Shown: positions 19,652 through 32,862, counted from the stretch's first letter. The stretch: 64,000 nucleotides of DNA from Paragyromitra xinjiangensis (GCA_038503065.1 JBCAMK010000019.1:124001-188000), one strand, 5' to 3'. Notes: generated from the letters alone by a model not told the origin. Numbers and translations: made by a program.

Positions 19652-21340
19652 ATGGCAAAAAAGAATGATACTAACGATCGAAGTAAGGTTTCCAGGACTA
19701 GGCAATCTAATCTAACGAACTGCCCTCCGCCTCAACGCCGAGTTCCTACAAAGGCAACGACTGCCAAAAAGGGTATATACCACGAGGTGGAGCAGCAGGA
19801 GTACGAAGAGGAAGATGTAGAGGAGGATTATGAGTATGAAGAGGAGGAGGAGGAGGAGGAGGAGGAGGAGGAAGATGTAGAGTACAATACGGAGGATGGC
19901 GAGGAATTGTCGGACCCTCAGGGTCCGGTGGCTCCTTCTCTCCAGTTGCAACCCAAAAAGACCACCGCAAAACACAGGGAAATACTGCAAGCTGACAGGA
20001 TCCGTCGAGAGCTCCAGCTTCGTACGGTATGATATCACTTCTATTCAAAAGAAGAGGCTAATTGTTGATCAAACAGGGATTTACCACACCTCGACCGTCG
20101 TCAACGCCTACAGCGAGTAAGCCAATGACGAACGCTGTCAGGTCGGCATCGAGACCCTACAGACCTTCCTCAGCTGTCCAGCCCTTGCCTGTTGATGTGT
20201 GGCGGAATCGGAAGTCAAGAAGCTATACTAAACTGAATCCTGGCCTGATTTCTTTAGTTCAATGTGCGAGTCAATATATATCCTCTTACACCTACTTCAG
20301 GGAGCCTTTTCCCGATGTGATTACGCAGGCCGAGTGGTATGCGGAAGCTTGGGCGGATGCTCAGAGAGCTTGCAAATTAGAGACACTAATCGATAAGGAA
20401 AGCCTAAGTTTGGTACTGATACTCCCCCGACCCCTCTGAGGTTGGCAAGAAATGCTGACAAGCGACAGCTAAGAGCCAAGCAATCGAGCACACGTTCCCA
20501 TTACTTATCTACAGTGAAAGGGGCGGTTCTTTCGCTCTATGACCTACAAGGGCTTGATATGGCGACAATGTCGGAGAAAGTCTGCTATTTGCTCGACATG
20601 GATAGGTTCGCGTGTAAGCCGTACGAGGTAAGAAGGTCTCTCCGATCTTGTGACGACTGCTGACAGGTCGGCAGAGCCTTGATGGCAGATTTCTTGCTCC
20701 ACAAATACCGATGATGATCCACAAGAAGTTTTTCGACAGCAAGAGAGCGATAGGCCAAAAAGACAAGCATTTCCTTGATAGTATCAACTCGCGTTTGATT
20801 GCCCTGACGACAGCCATGATATATCATTGCCTGAAGGCGTGGGAAACTGGGCTCTACGAAGAGCCTAAGGACTTCAACTCAAATAACTCCATAGGTAGGT
20901 CCTCGCCGACCTCAGTCAAGTCGGCGTCAGCGGCTAATAAACAGGGCAGCGATTTGGCATAGGCAAATCAATACATGGGATAAACTAACTTCCGACAACC
21001 AAGAGATGCTGCTGGAGGATATTATTGAGCAAATTAGAGAGGTACGCCACCTCTATTACTTCGCGTGGCTGCAGTAACTAATAGTATTTAGATGACTCCT
21101 CAGCCTGATAAGCATGTGCGTGAGTCGCAGGCCGGATTTGAGACCAATCAGCAACGCCTAGGCGTTGTGCTACAGCTAAGGAAGCGCAGGTCGTCGACTC
21201 TACAGGGGCCGGAGCCAATTCGCCGATGTCAGGATACCGAGCTTCCTGCCCCTTCCGCCCCCGATTTAGAAATTGCGCATATCCTTGCTAATCTTCCGGC
21301 GTCGGAGGGTGGAGACAACGGGGGTGATGAGACAGAATGA
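19652..21340 (+). CDS. P1 ORF3: multi-exon DUF6532-like protein
   Basis: Exons proposed: 19652-20026, 20077-20412, 20463-20627, 20675-about 20896, 20945-21041 and 21092-21340. The 165-nt third exon equals the second exon of P2 ORF3, and the first 220 nt of the fourth match the 220-nt P2 exon. The N-terminus is Lys-rich and then strongly acidic (poly-Glu, 19840-19880). The core has YFREPFPDVITQAEWYAEAWADAQRA, EKVCYLLDMDRFACKPY, QIPMMIHKKFF and AMIYHCLKAWETGLY, then TWDKLTSDN. This pattern resembles the DUF6532 family, expanded in fungi and of unknown function. Introns at 20413, 20628 and 20895 each contain the P1 palindrome. The junction at 20895/20945 needs a weak donor (about 20899) or hides a one-base indel. 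Confidence 0.6.
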
Positions 21341-21906
21341 GCCGCTGCCGGCTTTAGAGCGCTCGGCATCAGCTGCGAGGAGAACGATTTGAGGGGGGTT
21401 CAGAGTATTGGAGGCACATTGGGCGGGGGTGGTGAGCATCCCGCCGACTGCAGGAGGGTCGGCGGGAGGTTGAAAGAAGGGAGCCTTATTGTAGTAGTAG
21501 CAGTAGTGGTCGTGGTAGCGGGTAGTAGTAGCAATAGCAATCAATAATCCATATCCAATTTATATCCATTCAGAAACACAAATACCCTCCAGAGGAGTTA
21601 AAATATGGTGATATTCAGCCCGAAGCACGGCTTTCCTTGAGAGGAGAGTATCTGCCGCAGGGAGATCAGAATTAGAAGCCGACCTGCCAGAAGGCAAGCC
21701 CCACCCGAACGCCAGCAGGTCGGCACCAACCCTACCAGAGAGGTTGCGCGCTGCCAGGCGACAACGGACGAAACGATATCTTCAGGAGGCAAAGGCACTA
21801 GAATTGCAACGTCCGCGAGGATAGGGAGACTTCGAGGAGGCAAAAGACGCAGCAGCAACCTAACAGAAGGGTAACATTCCGCCCGACCGCTCCGGCCTCC
21901 AGGCGG
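21341..21906. repeat. P1 right subterminal region
   Basis: No gene. More copies or half-sites of the GGTCGGC palindrome lie at 21343-21370, 21441-21463, 21676-21690 and 21707-21722, plus a GTAGTAGT microsatellite (21488-21535). The block 21852-21906 (GCAGCAACCTAACAGAAGGG, then GTAACATTCCGCCCGACCG) is the conserved right end, interrupted at 21906 by gypsy-2 and resumed at 33143. Confidence 0.65.
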
Positions 21907-22302
21907 TGTGGGCGAGTGCGTAGGAGACTCTGCCAGTTTGACGCAGAGATCTGATATTCGCTGCCTTCGCGCTGTGAAGAAGAGACTGCGTCGACGCGGA
22001 CTTCGATGTCCTATAGCGAGGCACATATATGCGGATTATTAGGCGTGGAATCGAGCGAATAGGAAGGATATATTCGATACGAATTAGGCAAGGCAAAAGC
22101 CCGCCACAAAGGAATACGATACAAAAATAGATAGGTAGGTAGATAGATAGGAAAGAATAGAGTAGTGAATAGGAATAGAATCGACAGGAAATGTTGAACA
22201 GTAATAGAAATCCTCCGCTGTCAATACCCCTAACCCTTATACACGTGACCGCGCACGTGACTTATCCATCGCTTCCTTCCACCTCCCGCGCGCCCCACCA
22301 CA
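21907..22302 (-). repeat. gypsy-2 3' LTR
   Basis: 396 bp; the same sequence recurs at 32743-33138. It contains two CACGTG boxes (22241-22258), a telomere-like CCCCTAACCC next to them, a GATA/TAGATAGG simple repeat (22129-22152) absent in that form from gypsy-1, and a GCGTCGACGC palindrome at 21988. Confidence 0.93.
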
Positions 22303-22303
22303 A

Positions 22304-22337
22304 CCCTCCTCCTACAATGGCCGTCCCCTGGCCATTA
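22304..22337 (-). other. Polypurine tract and hairpin of gypsy-2
   Basis: On the minus strand AGGAGGAGGG (22304-22313) ends one base before the 3' LTR, preceded by the ATGGCC/GGCCAT hairpin (22316-22337), as in gypsy-1. Confidence 0.65.
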
Positions 22338-22467
22338 ACCCCCTTCTAAAACAGAGAAAACAAAGGAATCATATGCTAATCTATACGTAGGAAACACGAG
22401 AAACAGAACGAAACGAGAAACAGACCAAACCAACCAAAGAAACCTCCCCTCCTAGGACTCCGCTCTC

Positions 22468-25400
22468 CTACCAATTCATTCGCTTCCTCCGTCGCTTCTT
22501 CTTCCCTTCCGACGACGTGGAAAGCTTCCGCTTAGCAGGAGACTGCGTCGACGCAGGGTCTTCTGCCAAAACGCGAGGTTCCGGAGGAGGCATATCCTCA
22601 TTAGCAACAGGCGGGGCAACGTCAGGAGGAGGCGAATCCTTAGCAGCAACAGCAGCTGCGGCGGCGACATCAGTAGCGGGCGAATCCTTAAGCAGAACAG
22701 CAGCTGCGGCGGCGACATCAGTAGCGGGCGAATCCTTCGCAAAGAACAGCAGCTGCGGCGGCGACACCAACCGGCGGATCCTCCAATTCCTCCAATCCCT
22801 TCTCCGAGTCCTCCAATTCGGGCTCTATTTCCTTTTCCACCTCTAACTCCTCCCTAATAGGAGAGCCCAATTCCACCTCCGACTCCACCTCCACTTCCGA
22901 CTCCACCTCCACCTCCGATTCCACATCCGAACCAAATCCTGCCAGCGAATAACCTCCACGCAAAGCAACGAATCCTTGCCTTGCTTGGTAATTCGCATGG
23001 GAGGCTCCCAAGTGCCCGTATCTCTGGCGTGGAAATAGGAATTCGGACCGAAATCTCGCCTCTCCGCCCACTCCTGGACCTTATACCCCTCCCTCATAGC
23101 CTCCATCAACTTCCTCCGCACCTTTCTCACCAATTTCCACGCCTTCCGCTCATCTGCCCCCAAAGAAGATCTCCAACTCCCAACGCACACGAGCCGACTC
23201 CCAGTCCACCAATCCCAACAGCGCATCTCCAATTCCCCACACGCCGACCTCCGGAGTACTCGCAAAACGCGCTTTAGGGCGGCTATGGGCATTGATTTGC
23301 CCAGTAGGATTCCGCGGCAGTACGGTCAGTGAACGATGTGCTTCGGCGATATCGGCACGTGAGCCCATCTCCAGGAATTCCATGGCTTCTCCGTCTCCCT
23401 GGATGGCTGTGGGCCAACTATTCACCGGTCTTCGCTGCAGAATTGCCTTATCCTTGGCGCCAGCAGTTGCCCCGTGAATTAGATGCGGCAGCGTAATTCG
23501 GAGACCTCCAGGCGCGCAGACGATATTCGCTTCCCTGCCAAACGAAGCTTCATCCTCCTGCAGATACGTTTTAGTGGTTCGGAAAGAGTTCCCGTCTTTC
23601 GCATCTCCACGCGCTTCCACTCGAGCCCACCAATCCCCGAGTGTGATTCTGGAAGCCTTCGACGACCGCGGTACAGCCTTCCGGGATCTCCTGATCCAGC
23701 GAGAGCGAGGTCTGGATGTGATTCACTCCCACGCCCGTATCTAGAGCCTTCCGATGATTCAGATCTATATGGCGGAATTGCGTATAATCTCCAAGAACGA
23801 AAACTTGGCATAGTGAGGAAATGCCAAAGCATACGATAGGCGCGGTCCGACCTCGCAGCCAACACCAAAACGTAATACACGGGGTCTTGCCTAATTGCCT
23901 GCTGTAATACGGAGTGATAGCAATTCCGCAGCCAGCCCGTTGAATCACTCCGTTGATGGTGGAGATATAGGTCGAATTCCTCCGAGATCTTAGCCCAAAG
24001 CTCCGTTTCCTCCGTCAACCACCTAAACGCCGGAACCACACAATTGCCTTTCTCCAGAAACGCATCCCAAGCCTCCTGACTGCCAAAGCGCGCAAAGATT
24101 TCCCTCTATCAAACTGCGGAAGTTCCCACGCGAATTGGCTTCCACAAGCAAAGCTCCCAAATCGTCCGCCTCCACTCTAGCCCTCGCTCCTTTCCTAAAC
24201 CAGCCATAAGTCGCTGCGGCAGCGTGAAGATTCCCTATTGAATCCCACTGCCTGTGGATGTGCTGCAGGCGCAGCGTCATCTCCGCGCGGTTCAGGCGCT
24301 TGACATACAGGCCAACGTACGATGCCAGCCGCTGTAAGTGCTCCCAGCACAGATTATCAAGCCCTGCCTCCACGCCATCCAGTAGATATTTGCCCTGCGA
24401 GGCAAGCGGTACCACCTCTGCACTTCGATATTTGCGCAGATTAGAAACCCATGCCTTGGAGAGATATTCTCCACAACCACATGCTTCGGACTTATGGATA
24501 TCCTCCTCCTCTTCCGTTTCCACACCTTTCTGCACCTCTTCCGCCTCTTCTTCCGCCACTTCCTTCCCCTTTCCTTTTTCCAGTTGGCTCTGCGCTTGCG
24601 CCTCCACAGCCTTACCAACCACCTCATCCTCCTCCGGCACCAAGCGAGGAGTCTGCGTCGACGCGGAGTCCTGATCTTCCGCCCCACTCTCCACTTCCTC
24701 CACTACTCTCTCCAGCGACTTCCCCTTCTTAGCAGCCTTTGGCTTAATCTGCTTCGGCCTAACTTCCACAGGCCACGCCAACACCAAATCCTCATCCCGA
24801 ACCTCCTCTTTCGTTTCCTTCCCCTCTCCTGCCTTCGTTAACCATTCCTCAAGATATGCCACATCTTTAGGCATGAATACCAAGGCTTTCTGTTGGCCGG
24901 AGGTTCGATCCTGCAGGCGCATTCGATAGCCTGCATCCAGCGCCTTCCAGGCTTGGCTCATTGACCACCCATCTCGAGCAATTGCCGCTAATTGACGTAG
25001 GAAATGCTCTGAGAATTGGCGCAGGCGGTACTCTTGTGGATCGAACTCCTCCTCCCATTGGTCGCCCCACTTCTCACAAATCAACTTCCTCGCCCTCTCC
25101 TTCCTGCCATCTGTGGCTCTATAACGCTCTTGCGCCCTGGCGCATTCACGTTATCATAGTCCATCATAGCCCTAAACGCCGCTTCTCCACCAAACTGATC
25201 CCATAGCCCCTCTTTCTCCACATAATCGGCCCAAATCCGCGAGATTCCCTCATCTGATACCTCCCGCGCCTCTGCAAACACCTCCAGGGCATCCTTAAGA
25301 ACGGCGGCTCGAGATACGGGATCTTTGTGCGCTGCCACGGTCTTCTCGATTAGACTGCGCAGGCCATGTTTGGCGCGCCGCTGCAATACGCTTTCTCTCG

Positions 25401-25581
25401 TGATTTCGACGATTTCGTTGGTGCCCGTATGGCCTGAGGTTTTCGGCGCTCTGTGTACCATTTTCTTGACCGTACTTGGCGACAGCGACTCTGACTTGCT
25501 GCTTCTCGTTTTTCTGCCTTCTGGAGTGCTGGGGCCAGCCGGCTCATTTATGGGAGTGAACATGGCGCGCTGCTGTTTCAT
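22468..25581 (-). pseudogene. Third ORF of gypsy-2: dioxygenase-like protein, several frame breaks
   Basis: Homologue of 13992-17018, starting MKQQRAMF near 25581 and ending KKKRRRKRMNW at 22468. It has the same central blocks: IWADYVEKEGLWDQFGGE, VSNLRKYRSAEVVPLAS, VYYVLVLAARSDRAYRML, FRHIDLN (His-x-Asp) and LPHLIHG with the distal Arg. Breaks differ from those of gypsy-1: a base is missing near 24110, two are extra near 23830 and another change lies near 23800, plus others near 25140, 23640 and 22940. It is intact at the two positions where gypsy-1 is broken (TEETELWAKI at about 24000; SLSLDQEIPEG at about 23690). The C-terminal Ser-Pro/Ala repeat region (22600-22750) is expanded. The pair therefore points to an intact ancestor. 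Confidence 0.6.
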
Positions 25582-26249
25582 GATGACGTAGTAAAGCAAA
25601 CAAAGAAATGGTGCCCAACTTGAAAGCGCTGATATCTATGCGTCGAGGGTCAACTTGATATCGAGGGTCAGCTTGATAGCGAAGGAATCAAACTGATTGC
25701 GGAGAGTTCGACGAGATCCTTCCTTTAGGCGAGAGATGTAAGGGATTAGTCCTAGGAAGCAGGTTTGCTTCCCCCTCCCCTCCTAATAAAGAAGAGGTCA
25801 TGGCGTTTCTGGTACCTCTGCGTCATAGCCCTAAGCCCTATCCTGCCGGCGATTCCCGCAGAGCCCCAACCTTAATTCGACTTCCACCACCTCTTCCACT
25901 GAAACATAGGAAAATACACTAAATCCGCCAAATACAGGTACAAAAATAGGAAAAATACAGCTAATAGAAACATAGAACTCCGAAGGAATTAAACAGGAAT
26001 TGACTGAGGAATATACGAAGGAATAGACGACTAGATACGAAGGAAATACAGGCAAATAGAGACGAATCAACTGACGAATTGACGAGGAGTATACGAAAGA
26101 AACGACGAATAGTAGACCAAGGAATACACGAAGGGAATACAGGTAAATAGATACGAAAGAAACGATGAGTAATAGACGAAGGAAACGACGAATAAGAGCC
26201 AAAGAAACGATACAAAAGAGACTCGTAAGGGACCCCCCTTTTAGTGGTA
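25582..26249 (-). other. Spacer between pol and the third ORF of gypsy-2
   Basis: Matches 13317-13991 of gypsy-1 in reverse: A/GAA-rich on the plus strand, purine tracts (read on the minus strand) at about 25770-25790 and 26227-26238. The TATATAT element of gypsy-1 is changed here (TATGCGTCG context at 25634-25648), which weakens the idea that it is an essential promoter. Confidence 0.4.
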
Positions 26250-29200
26250 TTAAGGCAACTGCACGTAGAAGCCCCAGTCTTTCTTAGGCTTCACACGCTT
26301 ACCATCAACCACAGAAACATCTTCCTCCATTTCCACATCTTCCTCAACTTCCGCCTCTATCTCCGCCTCCTCCTGCGGCTCCCGCGTCGACGCGGACACT
26401 TCCGCGTCCTCCTCTCCTAACTCCTCAGCGGATTCCTCTGCGAGATCTTCTGCGAGATCATCTGCGATTCCTTCTGCGATTTCCCCTGCGCGTTGAAAGA
26501 AGCGTTTAACACGATCTGGAGGCGTAGTACCGCCTAAAAGCGTGCCATCGAGCTCCTCCAAAACCACGGTGCCTACCGGAGATATTTCCCGAATTCGAAA
26601 GGGTCCACGCCATCTATTCGCCAGCTTATCACTCCACTGCTTTTCTAGCTTCGTATTGTGGAGAAGCACGAGATCTCCAACGCTCAAGGTCTGCGACCAG
26701 GCCGTTTTCTCCTATGGGAGTCGAAATACCGCTTATTCTCCGACCTGCTTTCTCTCAGCCGAATTGCTGCTTCCTCAATATCCTCGTCTCGCATCTCCAA
26801 TTGCCTGGCCCGAGCTGCCAATAAATCCGCCCTAGAGTGGATATCCTGCCACTCAATACTGCCCCACGAGCTCATAGTTATCTCCACTGGAAGCACACAC
26901 TGCCACCCAAAAACGAGCTCAAAAGGCGCCTTTCCAGTGGACCTTCTAACCGTAATTCGATCCGCCCAAAGCACAGAGTGAAGATGATTAGGCCAATCTT
27001 TCGGCTGTTTGGAGATCTTCTGCAAAGCATCCACTATTTGCTGATGCCCACGCTCGACCAGCCCATTTGCCTGCGGATGATATGCAGAAACGACCTTTCT
27101 ATTGATATTATACCGATTGCACAGGCGCTCCGTAAATGCCTTATTCTCTGGCCCTCCATCCACCACAATCTTCCTAGGGCATCCGAATCGTGAAATAACC
27201 TCCTGGAATAGGAAATCCGCCACCTTCTCCGAGCTCCCCCTAGTCAAAGCACGTCCTTCCGCCCAGCCTGAGAAATCATCTCTAGCGAGGACTAGATACC
27301 GATTTCGATCACTTCCAGCAGGCATATGCACGATATCTACACAGACCTTCTCGAATAGCGAAGTGCCAAATGTGGGATGCAATTCGTCAGGATATCTGGC
27401 CGAGGCTCGAAGTTGGCATTGCTCGCAGGTCCGAACGAATTCCTCCACATCTTTGGCTAGTCCACGCCACCAAAAGCGTTGAGAAATCTTCTTAAACGTG
27501 CCTTCTCTGCCTCTATGCCCTGATTCGTCGTGGAGATCCTTCAGGATTTGCTGCTTTTCTGGTCCATGGCATATCACTCGCGTTCGGCTGATTCTCACGA
27601 CCTCTCCGGAATAGGTGCCCGTCTCGAATTAGGAATTTGGTTGCTTCTCGCCTAAACGCCTTCCGCTGCTTCTCCGAGAGATCTTCCGGCATAGTAAGCG
27701 ACTCCAGGAATTCGCCAATCTGCTGCCAACGACCACTATACTCTCCTTTGGCTAAGCATACAAAAGGGTTAATAGGACCTCGCGTCGACGCGGACTCTCC
27801 TGCGGTTACCCGGCTGGCGAATAGTTGATCATCGAGGAATTCCTCTAATTCCTCCACATCTTCCGCCTCTGCTTCCGCTACATCCTCTTCAGTCCCCTTA
27901 CGCCTCGATAATCCATCTGCTGCAGTATGCTGCTTTCCCAACGCGACCACGTCGAAATCGAAGAGACGAATCCACGCAATCCAACGAGTGACCATTGCGC
28001 CTGGAAGATCATTAGCAGGGAGATTCAATTGGTGAACCAGCGTTCGAGCGTCGATTTCTACACGGAATCTAACTCCATAGAGCCAAAAGCGCATCTTCTT
28101 CAGCGCCTTGAGCAGTCCTTTGCACTCTTTCTTCCCCGCGTCATACTGCCTCTCTGCAGGCGCCCACAACCCGCTCTCATACCTGCAAGGGTGCCTTATA
28201 TCTCCTAATAATTGCATTAAAACGGCACCCCAACCTTCTCCTCCGGCATCCACCCCTAAAATCAGCAGGCCTGCCAACAGACCATATTGTGGCGTAGCCA
28301 GCGCTGGCGCAGTAGTAAGTGCCTTTTTGATCGTTTCCATTGCTTCTTCCTGCTCTTCTGCCCATACGAAAACCACCCCTTTTCGCTGCAGGAAAAATAA
28401 CGGCGCTGCGATAATTGCAAATCCTTCGATCCAAATTCTATAATAGGTGGCAACTCCTAGAAAGGCTCGGACTTCCGTAACTGAATCGCAGGCAGGCCAA
28501 AGTACGATCTTTTCCACTTTCTTTGCATCAGGAAATCGCCCTTCTTCCGTACAAACGAATCCCACGATCTTGATTCCAGGCTTGCACCAAGAAGACTTAA
28601 TTCCCGCCACTGTGGCGCCTGCCCTTTCGTAATCTGCTAGGACTCGGTCCAAATTGACGATATGCTCTTGTACGAACCTTCGAATTCCAGGGCTTATTTC
28701 CTCATCATCATACCGCGAAGTTGGCCCTTTTACACCCACATCGTCGAGAAAGACCCTGCAGCGTTCCGGAATATTGTCATGCTGCGCTTTGGAATTGATT
28801 CGCTGAAATGCCTGCACTGAATTCGTGCCTCCTTGCACCATTCGAGTATACCGAAGCAGGCCTAAAGGTGTCTGAATAGCAGTCATATCTCTGCTTTCTT
28901 CCGCTAAATCGACCTGGTCGTAGCCGGAGAATAGATCTATAATCGAGGCTATTGCCATTCCAGCGAATTCTTCGCTGAATTCGTCAACCCTAGGAGGCAG
29001 TGCCGCATCTAATATCGTATGGCTGTTGGCTTTAGTGAAAGAGGCGACCAATCGATGCCCGCCCTGCTTTTTCTTTACTAGAAACCAAGGATTTCGATAC
29101 GGCCCGCGGCAGCGCTCTAGAGTGCCTCCTGCCATCCGCGCCTTCAGGATTTCAATAACCTCCCCTTCCAGGGCTCTGGGTGTCTTGAAGGGAGCTTCCT

Positions 29201-29821
29201 GCCAAGGCACGTGTGGAATCGTCCGAATTACGTGTGGAGGCTCAACTTCCGACTTGAATAAGCCAATTTCTGTGAATTCGAATGCCACAGCAGCCTCCCT
29301 ATTGTACAGCATTTCCATCAAAAGCTCTCGCTCTTTTGGCTGAAGGTGCCCTATATCCATTTCCGCTATTCTTTCTTTCGTGAGACGAGACCCTCGTGGA
29401 ACACTGCTGAATTTGGGCGTAAGGATGTGATCGAAAGGGCCAACGGGCTTATCCAGCCCTCGCCTCTTTTCTTCCTTCAGGCAATCCTGCTTCCAATTCG
29501 CATTTCCTTCTGCAGGGCCGCCATCCCCTTTTGACGTTCATGCGGGCGCACCTTCTCCTTCTTATTCTTATACAGCCTCCTGCTGCTTACTCCACTTCCC
29601 GCTCGCTGAATTTCATTCCAAACTGCCATACAGCGCCGCATCCGCACCTCTCTTTCCGCACCTCGCAAGACTCCGCGTCGACGCGGAGTCTCCTGCGCTC
29701 TTCCGACCACACCCCCCACTTCTTCCACCACTTCCGCCACTCTTCCGACCACTTCCTCCGGAGGTTTCCGCCGCCTCTTCTCAGTAAGCACCTCCGCGCT
29801 TACTGAGATCTCCCGTTTCCC
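26250..29821 (-). pseudogene. Pol of gypsy-2 (RT, RNase H, integrase), frameshifted
   Basis: Homologous to 9720-13316 but split over four open pieces: 29791-29477, 29360-27513, 27598-26684 and 26687-26250. RT with FLDD lies near 28755, RNase H ends ADGLSRR near 27905, and the integrase zinc region (HRGREGTF) is near 27510 after a frame change at about 27580. The integrase D, D, E are at about 27330, 27155 and 27045. Another break at about 26690 precedes the C-terminal tail. All domains are recognisable and only small indels separate the frames. The missing or extra single bases could be real or uncorrected long-read errors in a repeat. Confidence 0.88.
29780..29821 (-). promoter_or_regulatory. 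-1 frameshift signal of gypsy-2
   Basis: On the minus strand GGGAAAC (29815-29821) is followed by a 7-nt spacer and the 10-bp stem CTCAGTAAGC/GCTTACTGAG (29780-29807) with an 8-nt loop. Same elements and spacing as 9750-9791; spacer sequence differs (GGGAGAT against GGGAGGT). Confidence 0.8.
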
Positions 29822-32800
29822 GCCTCCTGACCGCCGCCTCGCCTCCTACGCATCCACTGCCCTTTTGCTTCCCTTACTGAAGTGCGCGCATACCCTTCAG
29901 GCGGAACTGCCATGAATTTGGCCTTCTTTGCCGATCGAGGACCAAATCGTACCCCACACTGAGCCGTCATCCTTATTCGTCCACTTTAGTAAGCGCAGCG
30001 CGTTCGAATGGGCGCCCTAACACGACCCGCCTTCCACTCCTGGAGATGCGAATATTGGTGTATAAACCACGGCACCTCCTACACTAACGGGCGCTTCATG
30101 AATACAGCAGGTCAGAGGTGTGGAATCTCCAGTAATTCCGGTCATGGTCCAGTCCACTTGGTCGTCGTATGGCAAATTCAAACTCTCGAATTCCGACCAA
30201 CCCATTCGATTGATTTCTGATCCATTATCTCCCGTTGGCTGCAGCAAAACGCCGTTGATACTAATGGGAATTAGGCCTGACTCAGCAGCGTATTCGACTT
30301 GATGCCTAATTCTCCGAGTCTGGGAATCGCGTGGAGATGCGTGTGCTTTGGAAACCTTCGCAGCTGGCGCTGGCGGCACGCCCCTGCCGTATAGATATTT
30401 CTTGAAGGGAGGAGAAATAGAGACTAATTCCGAAATACTGATATTAATCGACTTTTCCGTTGCCAGTCTGTGGAAAAGCTCTTCTTCGGAGGGGGCGCCT
30501 ATGGCATCATCTCTAAGGGCTCTTCGTGGCGCAACGGGCTTCTTTTCCGGCTTCTTCGTAGGCTTATCTTCCTGCATCTCCACTTCCACAGTTTCTACTG
30601 GAGGATATGCTCTAGGCCTGGGTGCCCGAGCATTTGGTAACCCTTCCTGCCTCTCAATTCTTTTCTTGAGATCTTCCACCTTTTCCTTCTTCGCTGGCGC
30701 CCTGCGCTTTTCCACACGCGCAGGTTTGACTGCAGAAACGCACCACCCGCCTCTTCCTCTGACTCCGCCTCCGAGCTCGAGTCCAACTCCGACTCCAACT
30801 CTTCCTCTACTACCTCCTCCTCGCTCGCTTTCTTCATCTAATTCCCCTAAACGCGCCATTCTGACCTCGAAACTCGGACCGCGGCTAGGACTAGGCGCAG
30901 CTTTGATTCGCCTTACGCCTGGCTGTTGCGACGGCTGCGGAGGTTGTTGCTCTCTGGCCTCCACTTGCTGCAGCATATTTCTTCCCGTACTTCTCTCCCA
31001 CGGCTCTACCACATCTCCTCCGGAGCCTTCACCTCCCCAGTGAATTCTCCCTCCTACAGCCCTATGCACTAATCCTGCGCGCTCTTTAGCCATCAAAGCA
31101 GGGCATTGATTCTTCAAATGCGTGGGATCTGCACAAAATATGCAACGCCTTGCCGGAGTATACTGAAGATTTGGAGCGTACTGCTGAGCTGGCTGCGGAT
31201 TCCGGAAGGGAAATGCATTTGCTCCCGAAGCAGGACCTGGCGTGTTGTAGGCTTGCGGCGGAGGCGCTCTGGCGCCGACGTTGGCTCTGCTAAAACTCTC
31301 CATAAATTGCGCCTGTTGGCGTAAAACCATGGCTTCCATGCGCTTCGAAATGTCGTCAATTGCGCTTGTGACGTCAATACTATGGCTTTGGCGTTGAGCT
31401 GGCTGCGTAGTCTGCGCAATCTGCGCTGACTGCACCGGCTGCGATCCTCCGAAACTGGCTGATACTGAAGGCTTCGGCTGCTTTCCTGCGCTAAAAGCTG
31501 GTCAATAAGCACTCTAAGAAAACTCACCCTTCTTCATCAATTCCTCCGCGCGAAGCCGCGCCAAGAATAATCCTGAGCCTCTTTCCTAATCAAGGCATAT
31601 TTGCCTTGAAGGAGCTGGGCACGTTGACATCCAATTTGAATTTGATAATCAGCTTCCTGGCAAGATCTAATTGCAGCTCTCCTAGAAACAGCTGAATCTC
31701 CTGATATTCCGAAAGCATGCCTGTGGTCTTAAGACTAGTGGAAACTGCCGTAACGTGCGCACAAAGGGGCGTATATCGCCTGTTTTCTTCTTCTGCGCGG
31801 CAGTCAGCCTCTTCCAGGAATCTTACCGTATACATCTGCTGTTTCGTATCCTGCGCTCTATATTCCTCCAGAATCTCCTTCCGCAACACTTGCCAGTCTC
31901 CATCCACATATCCCTGCAAATAACGAATCGTGGCACCAAAAGACCTGACGCAATAGAGAGGAGTTTCTTCACAGCCGCCTTCTCCGACTCTCCGAATTCT
32001 TCGTATAGAAGCTCATAATGCTCTAGGAAATCCGTGGCATCGTTTCCGTCGAAGTGCGGGCACCGTGGGTTCCTGGAAAGGGCATATGCGTCAATTGCTT
32101 CCGAAGACCTTCGATAAGCAAATCTGCAGAGGCAGTGGTAATTGGCGTGCCTGCCGTTGGCGTGGAGTTGACTGTGGACCGTGGAGTCGACATGCTTATT
32201 GCGATTGATAGGGCGAATACGGTGAATACTGTGAATGCTGCGAATTCTGCTGTGAATCGTACGAAGTCTGAATCTTTCTTCTTGCCTTTCCGCGGGCATT
32301 GGGGGTATACGTCTCCCGTGGCGTCTGCTGCCTTCTTGCGGATTCGGCAGCTGAATCTCCGAGATCCCGTATTAATTGTACAGCCTAGCCCTTCCTCAGA
32401 AGACTTCCCTGCCACAAATTTTTCCTTGCGCAGTCCGTCGCTCTTAGCAAGTCGACCTCTGCCGCAATAGGCACAGTCTAATCCGCTGTGGAATTTCTCT
32501 GCCGCCTCAAATGCTCTATATCCCGTAACTTCGCAGCCTATTCCGCACAGGGAATTCTCTGCCGAAGAAAACTCTTCTAGCGTCCTATAGCGTCTCCACA
32601 GTCTATTCCGCCGTGGGAATTCTCTGCCGAAGAGCTTCTCCAAATCCCGTGCCTTCCGTATGTGCGTGCGATTCGCTACGTGACTGCTTTTCTTCGTGCT
32701 TAGGAAGCCTAGCGTATCAATCTCTCTGGTCGAAGGGACCATTGTGGGCGAGTGCGTAGGAGACTCTGCCAGTTTGACGCAGAGATCTGATATTCGCTGC

Positions 32801-32862
32801 CTTCGCGCTGTGAAGAAGAGACTGCGTCGACGCGGACTTCGATGTCCTATAGCGAGGCACAT
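29822..32862 (-). pseudogene. Gag-protease of gypsy-2, frameshifted
   Basis: Homologous to 6721-9771, in at least three pieces: 32862-32023 (leader and gag start, MSTPRS near 32193), 31919-31590 (capsid region) and 31435-30017 (CCHC knuckle near 31130-31150, basic/acidic linker, protease-like DNGSEIN near 30230). The Gln/Glu-rich linker is rearranged relative to gypsy-1 (a frame-shifted Gly/Arg-Val run near 30750-30800). The ORF is again open from the LTR into gag. Not functional as assembled. Confidence 0.85.
32455..32660 (-). repeat. Tandem leader repeats of gypsy-2
   Basis: Counterpart of 6945-7130: three imperfect units with TTCTCTGCCG and TATTCCGC cores on the plus strand, between gag and the primer-binding site (32724-32741). 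Confidence 0.45.
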
